Part shown: piece after piece, positions 40,855 to 43,666 of the stretch | How the letters are laid out: the number at the start of each line of letters is the position of its first letter | Position numbering within the stretch: position 1 is the first letter of the stretch | Source of the DNA: an uncultured Desulfosoma sp. | GTDB lineage: Bacteria; Desulfobacterota; Syntrophobacteria; Syntrophobacterales; DSM-9756 | Length of the DNA: 43,666 nt | NCBI GenBank assembly: GCA_937960435.1 | Contig: CALGPN010000038.1 | Coordinates: forward strand, 1-43,666 | Direction of reading: 5' to 3' | Position numbers and translations under genes: made by a program | Notes under the pieces: generated by a model | The model's input: only the letters and a program-made list of their open reading frames with translations | Database searches by the model: none | Told to the model about the DNA's origin: nothing

Positions 40855-41829
40855 TTAGTCTTTTTTTCCCTTGAAACGCTTTCTTCCCAAACCGGCAAAA
40901 CCCATCAGACCCATCCCCATCAATGTCAGGGTGGCGGGCTCCGGAACGACATTTATCACGGTGCTCCCGTCCGTCTGAAGGACCATATCGGGGCCGTTGA
41001 CGCCGTTTATGGCACCTACTTGAATGTCATTACCGCCATAACCGTTAATGCCCACAATGTAATTTGTCCCATTCCAGTAATAATTGGCGGGGTCCACCTG
41101 TTTAAAGGGAACCGCATTGTTGCTGGTATCGAACAAAGCGAAGTAAAAGTTTGTGGGGATTTCTAAGAAGTAGTCACGGTTGATGTCCGTCGCCGTGGTT
41201 TGGGCGGTGAGCGTCGTGCTGCCGGTTCCTTTGACCGTATTTATGGTGGGAAGAGAGTTCGAATTAAACTGGTCCAAGGCTTCAGGGCCGCCGAAAATAC
41301 TGAAAACCCCGTTACTTGAGGTGACAACACCCTTCAAGAGTAAGGTGCCGTCATTGAACCCCGTTCCTGCCACAAGATCGTCATCCAGATTCTTGTCGGC
41401 ATTGGGTCTATAATCGATATATATCTCAAAAAAGTTGACACTGTTGGTTGGATCATACTCAAACGTAACGACGTTGCCAGAAGGTGATACATACGTGGGA
41501 ATTTCCCCGAAGCCCATGACGACAGTGATTTCAATGTCTGTATCCAATGTATAGCCATCAGGCAAATCAACGTTGCTGCCATCCTTCTTGAAGGCACTCA
41601 AGGACGCATGGGTATACACCGTGAACGCATTGAAAGTTCCACCTTCGACAACCGGGATGCCGTCATCGATCAGCGCGGAAGACACGCCCCAATCCAACGT
41701 GTCAAAGTCGATGACCGTAGTCGGGTCGGCCCCTCCCGCTCCCGCCAGGTCAAACTTCAACGCATGCGACGTGCCCGCATAAGGCAAAACGGCGAGGCAC
41801 AGTGCAGCAATCAACAGGTACTTTTTCAT
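40855..41829 (-). CDS. PEP-CTERM sorting-domain protein (exosortase substrate)
   Basis: A 324-residue secreted protein. The start at 41829 follows AGGAGATGGTC. A signal peptide ends at TSHA, and the mature part is Asp/Asn/Thr/Gly-rich (for example DFDTLDWGVSSALIDDGIPVVEGG), as common in matrix proteins. The C-terminus has the exosortase signal: VPEPATLTLMGMGLMGFAGLGRKRF with a PEP motif, a hydrophobic helix and a basic tail. Exosortase should cut after the PEP motif region. Flocculation-associated PepA-type proteins of other bacteria have similar organisation; I cannot confirm orthology. It has a sigma-54 promoter upstream and a terminator downstream, so it is a single-gene unit. Confidence 0.92.
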   Translation of the reverse strand: MKKYLLIAALCLAVLPYAGTSHALKFDLAGAGGADPTTVIDFDTLDWGVSSALIDDGIPVVEGGTFNAFTVYTHASLSAFKKDGSNVDLPDGYTLDTDIEITVVMGFGEIPTYVSPSGNVVTFEYDPTNSVNFFEIYIDYRPNADKNLDDDLVAGTGFNDGTLLLKGVVTSSNGVFSIFGGPEALDQFNSNSLPTINTVKGTGSTTLTAQTTATDINRDYFLEIPTNFYFALFDTSNNAVPFKQVDPANYYWNGTNYIVGINGYGGNDIQVGAINGVNGPDMVLQTDGSTVINVVPEPATLTLMGMGLMGFAGLGRKRFKGKKD

Positions 41830-42142
41830 GACCATCTCCTCTTTTCGTCGGTTTCGTTCCCAAAGCCCGGCCTCTTCGGTGCCTAGGACCGGGCACACAC
41901 CTTTCTAGAGCTCAATGGCATCGGGTCCGCTCGGATTCTTTTCACATTCCCCATCGTCAATGGGACCTCCCGGCCTCTATTTTGCTTATTGTCATTTGCG
42001 ATTCACTCCCTCTTGCAAGGGACCATCTCTAGGCACCGGGGTCTCTATCCAACGCCCCCGCTGCAAGCTTCCATCCTCACTCTCCCGACACACCCTTCGC
42101 CCCAACCCGAATAAACTGAGAAGCCGCTTCCAACACTCATTG

Positions 42143-42158
42143 TGCAACTCCGATGCCA
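42143..42158 (-). promoter_or_regulatory. Sigma-54 (-24/-12) promoter for the PEP-CTERM gene
   Basis: On the minus strand TGGCAT-CGGAG-TTGCA matches the sigma-54 consensus TGGCAC-N5-TTGCA at all but one position, with GG and GC ten bases apart. Transcription would start near 42131 and give a leader of about 300 bases before the ATG at 41829. The exosortase locus encodes a sigma-54 activator, so co-regulation is plausible. Confidence 0.65.
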
Positions 42159-42289
42159 GAAAAGACGAAGGAAGGCTGTTGTTTTCTAAGTTGTTGATTT
42201 ATTGTTGGATATTGTGCCGAGGACACTTCACGGAACATCCCCAAGGGGGACTCTGTGGGGCGATGAGTGCAAGAGGTTTCACCCTTTAG

Positions 42290-42327
42290 TGTGCAAAACG
42301 TTTCCCATTTGGGAAGGGGCTTGCACA
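42290..42327. promoter_or_regulatory. Inverted repeat TGTGCAA ... TTGCACA with inner palindrome
   Basis: TGTGCAA at 42290-42296 is mirrored perfectly by TTGCACA at 42321-42327, and a second inverted repeat (TTCCCA/TGGGAA, 42302-42315) lies between them. It is 130-170 bases upstream of the sigma-54 promoter, a normal distance for an enhancer-binding site. Similar TGCAC half-sites occur in the 26.1-26.2 kb control region. Confidence 0.4.
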
Positions 42328-43118
42328 GTCCGAAACCAGGATAGGCGTCGAGGGAAGCGACACCGAGTGTCCTTAAAGTGGCACGAGAAAAGAACAGGAA
42401 GACCATGGACTTTGGGTTCGCAGGCGGGTCAAAGTGCACGGATGGCGGCGCAAGGGTCAGTTGAGAAATCCCTTCATGGCCTTGACGGCGACGGTCTGGC
42501 GGAAAAAAGAAAACCGTTTCAGCCCAATTTAATCGCGCTCGCACCCAAAAGCCGGCCTTCACCGAGGCGACGCCCTCACACGGACGAGCAGGGGCAAAAA
42601 TACCTTTGTACGCGGACCGCAGGCGGACAAGCTTTTCCGCCCGGTGCGGCATGGAGCGCGTCATCGACGCCAGAGGGGACTAGGGCAAACGGGGGGAAGC
42701 GAACAAGGAGCCCTCATGGACCAAAGGCTTCACGAGCGATCTTTGATTTTCGCCTCACGGTGTCTGGATTCTCGCCTGCCCCGGACGGGTTCCATGGAGC
42801 GAAGATGCAAACCTCCTTTCTGGCGTTTTCTTCAAGGAGAAACACCGTCGTTCGCGCGGCAGGCTTTCCATCCCACATGAAGGACATCCGAGGAAGACCA
42901 AGCTGGTTGGTTTTCCCCCGCTTTTTTTATAGCTCCATTGCGTCCCCGCCGTTTCCCGCGGATGCTTTCAGCCGGTAGGTTTGCCCATCAGTAAAGCCGG
43001 GCTGGCGGATGCCTCTCCCTGTTCCAAATCGGTAGGTCTAAAGGAAACCGTCAGGTTCCCCAAAAGACGAGAGTGTGATAATTTCCATCGGCGGATGGAT
43101 GCATTCGAAGGGGAATCC

Positions 43119-43666
43119 ATGGGAAGCTACGACACGGCGGTGAAGGTGATCCTTTCCCGTTGTCGGCACGCGGCACTGGAGTTTTTCCTGGGCCTGGAAG
43201 TGGAGGAATCGCAAATCGTCGAACTTCCCCAGGAGACCGCCTCGGTGAGGACCAGCGATTTTCCCCTGTGGATTCGGACGCGAGACGGGAAGGTTTTCAT
43301 TGTGCTTCTGGAAGTCCAAACCCGTTGGGAAGCGGACGTGCCGCTTCGGCTTCTGGAATACGACGCACGTTACCGGCTGAAGACGGGCCTTTCGGTCCTT
43401 CCCGTGGTGATGGTGCTCACCCCAAGCGGCGACATTTCGGAAACTTTCGAAGACGGAGGAATACGCTATCGCTGGCGGGTCCTTTCCCTTGCGGCCATGG
43501 ACGCCCGATCGGTGCTCGATTCCAAAAACCCCTGCCTCATGCCCTTTGTGGGCCTGATGCGAGGGGGAATGGAGCTACTCGATCAAGCGGAGCAGATTCT
43601 TTACGATTCCCCGCTCGAGCGAGCCGACAAGGCGGATCTTCTCACCGGCATGGCGCTTCTTTCCGG
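43119..43666 (+). CDS. Rpn/PD-(D/E)XK-like nuclease family protein, partial (3' end missing)
   Basis: The reading frame is open to the window end (about 182 codons). Start is MGSYDTAVKVILSR at 43119, preceded by AAGGGGA; an ATG 24 bases earlier is possible. The sequence fits the Rpn/transposase-like PD-(D/E)XK nuclease group: ALEFFLGLE, then SDFPLWIRTRDGKVFIVLLEVQTRWEADVPLRLLEYDARY, in which the acidic residue, E-x-Q and following Arg/Tyr positions form the nuclease core, and FVGLMRGGMELLDQAEQIL. Many such genes are multi-copy and mobile in bacterial genomes. It is not obviously related to the exopolysaccharide functions. Confidence 0.75.
   Translation, partial: MGSYDTAVKVILSRCRHAALEFFLGLEVEESQIVELPQETASVRTSDFPLWIRTRDGKVFIVLLEVQTRWEADVPLRLLEYDARYRLKTGLSVLPVVMVLTPSGDISETFEDGGIRYRWRVLSLAAMDARSVLDSKNPCLMPFVGLMRGGMELLDQAEQILYDSPLERADKADLLTGMALLS

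Larger units (their letters stand above)
41830..43118. other. Long gene-free region upstream of the PEP-CTERM gene
   Basis: About 1.3 kb with no credible gene. Open frames present on both strands have unnatural composition (rich in Arg, Pro, Ser) and no family resemblance. Its left part, up to about 42330, has the promoter and repeat elements described separately. From 42330 to 43090 I see no gene, transposon end, tRNA or clear repeat; it could be the relic of lost genes or hold an unrecognised RNA. Confidence 0.6.

Noticed and set aside
42202-42978. Plus-strand frame of 258 codons in the gene-free region
   Set aside because: Composition is rich in Arg, Pro and Ser, there is no convincing ribosome site and no family resemblance; it looks like a chance frame.

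Overview
The window looks like chromosome of a Gram-negative, GC-rich bacterium, most probably a Desulfobacterota (deltaproteobacterial) lineage. That placement is inference from the gene families, a sigma-54 regulator of the exosortase locus, and one candidate selenoprotein; no rRNA or other marker gene is present.

About 0.2-25.9 kb, all on the minus strand, is one large exopolysaccharide locus of the exosortase A (XrtA/PEP-CTERM) type. Read in the direction of transcription it holds: a sigma-54 activator with a degenerate receiver, a chain-length determinant, a tyrosine autokinase, a polyprenyl-phosphate sugar transferase, a Wza-like export protein, an outer-membrane beta-barrel protein, EpsI, exosortase, a polysaccharide deacetylase interrupted by one amber codon, VanZ, a FemAB-like protein, a PEP-CTERM-type glycosyltransferase, and a 7/8-bp tandem repeat. 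Next come enzymes that fit a 2,3-diacetamido-2,3-dideoxyhexuronic acid pathway (oxidoreductase/acetyltransferase fusion, aminotransferase, 2-epimerase), a glycosyltransferase, a stand-alone ThiF-like protein, a secreted rhodanese with an in-frame UGA, a Wzx-type flippase, an intact sulfotransferase followed by a decayed one, a Wzy/ligase, a second glycosyltransferase and the start of a secreted protein cut by the window edge.

From 26.4 to 40.8 kb genes run on the plus strand. A PilZ-like protein and a TPR lipoprotein (PrsT type) come first. Then comes the most unusual block: two tandem FeeM-like N-acyl amino acid synthases, a ThiF-nitroreductase fusion, a LolCDE/MacB-like ABC transporter, a LolA-like periplasmic protein, an outer-membrane protein, a MurG/UGT-like glycosyltransferase and a membrane-anchored hexapeptide acyltransferase. 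I read it as a candidate system that makes an N-acyl amino acid derived (glyco)lipid, modifies it and moves it to the cell surface. The chemistry is inference.

From 40.8 to 41.8 kb, on the minus strand, is a PEP-CTERM substrate protein with a clear terminator and a good sigma-54 promoter. About 1.3 kb without a convincing gene follows, and the window ends inside an Rpn/PD-(D/E)XK-like nuclease gene. No tRNA, rRNA, CRISPR array or insertion sequence was seen.
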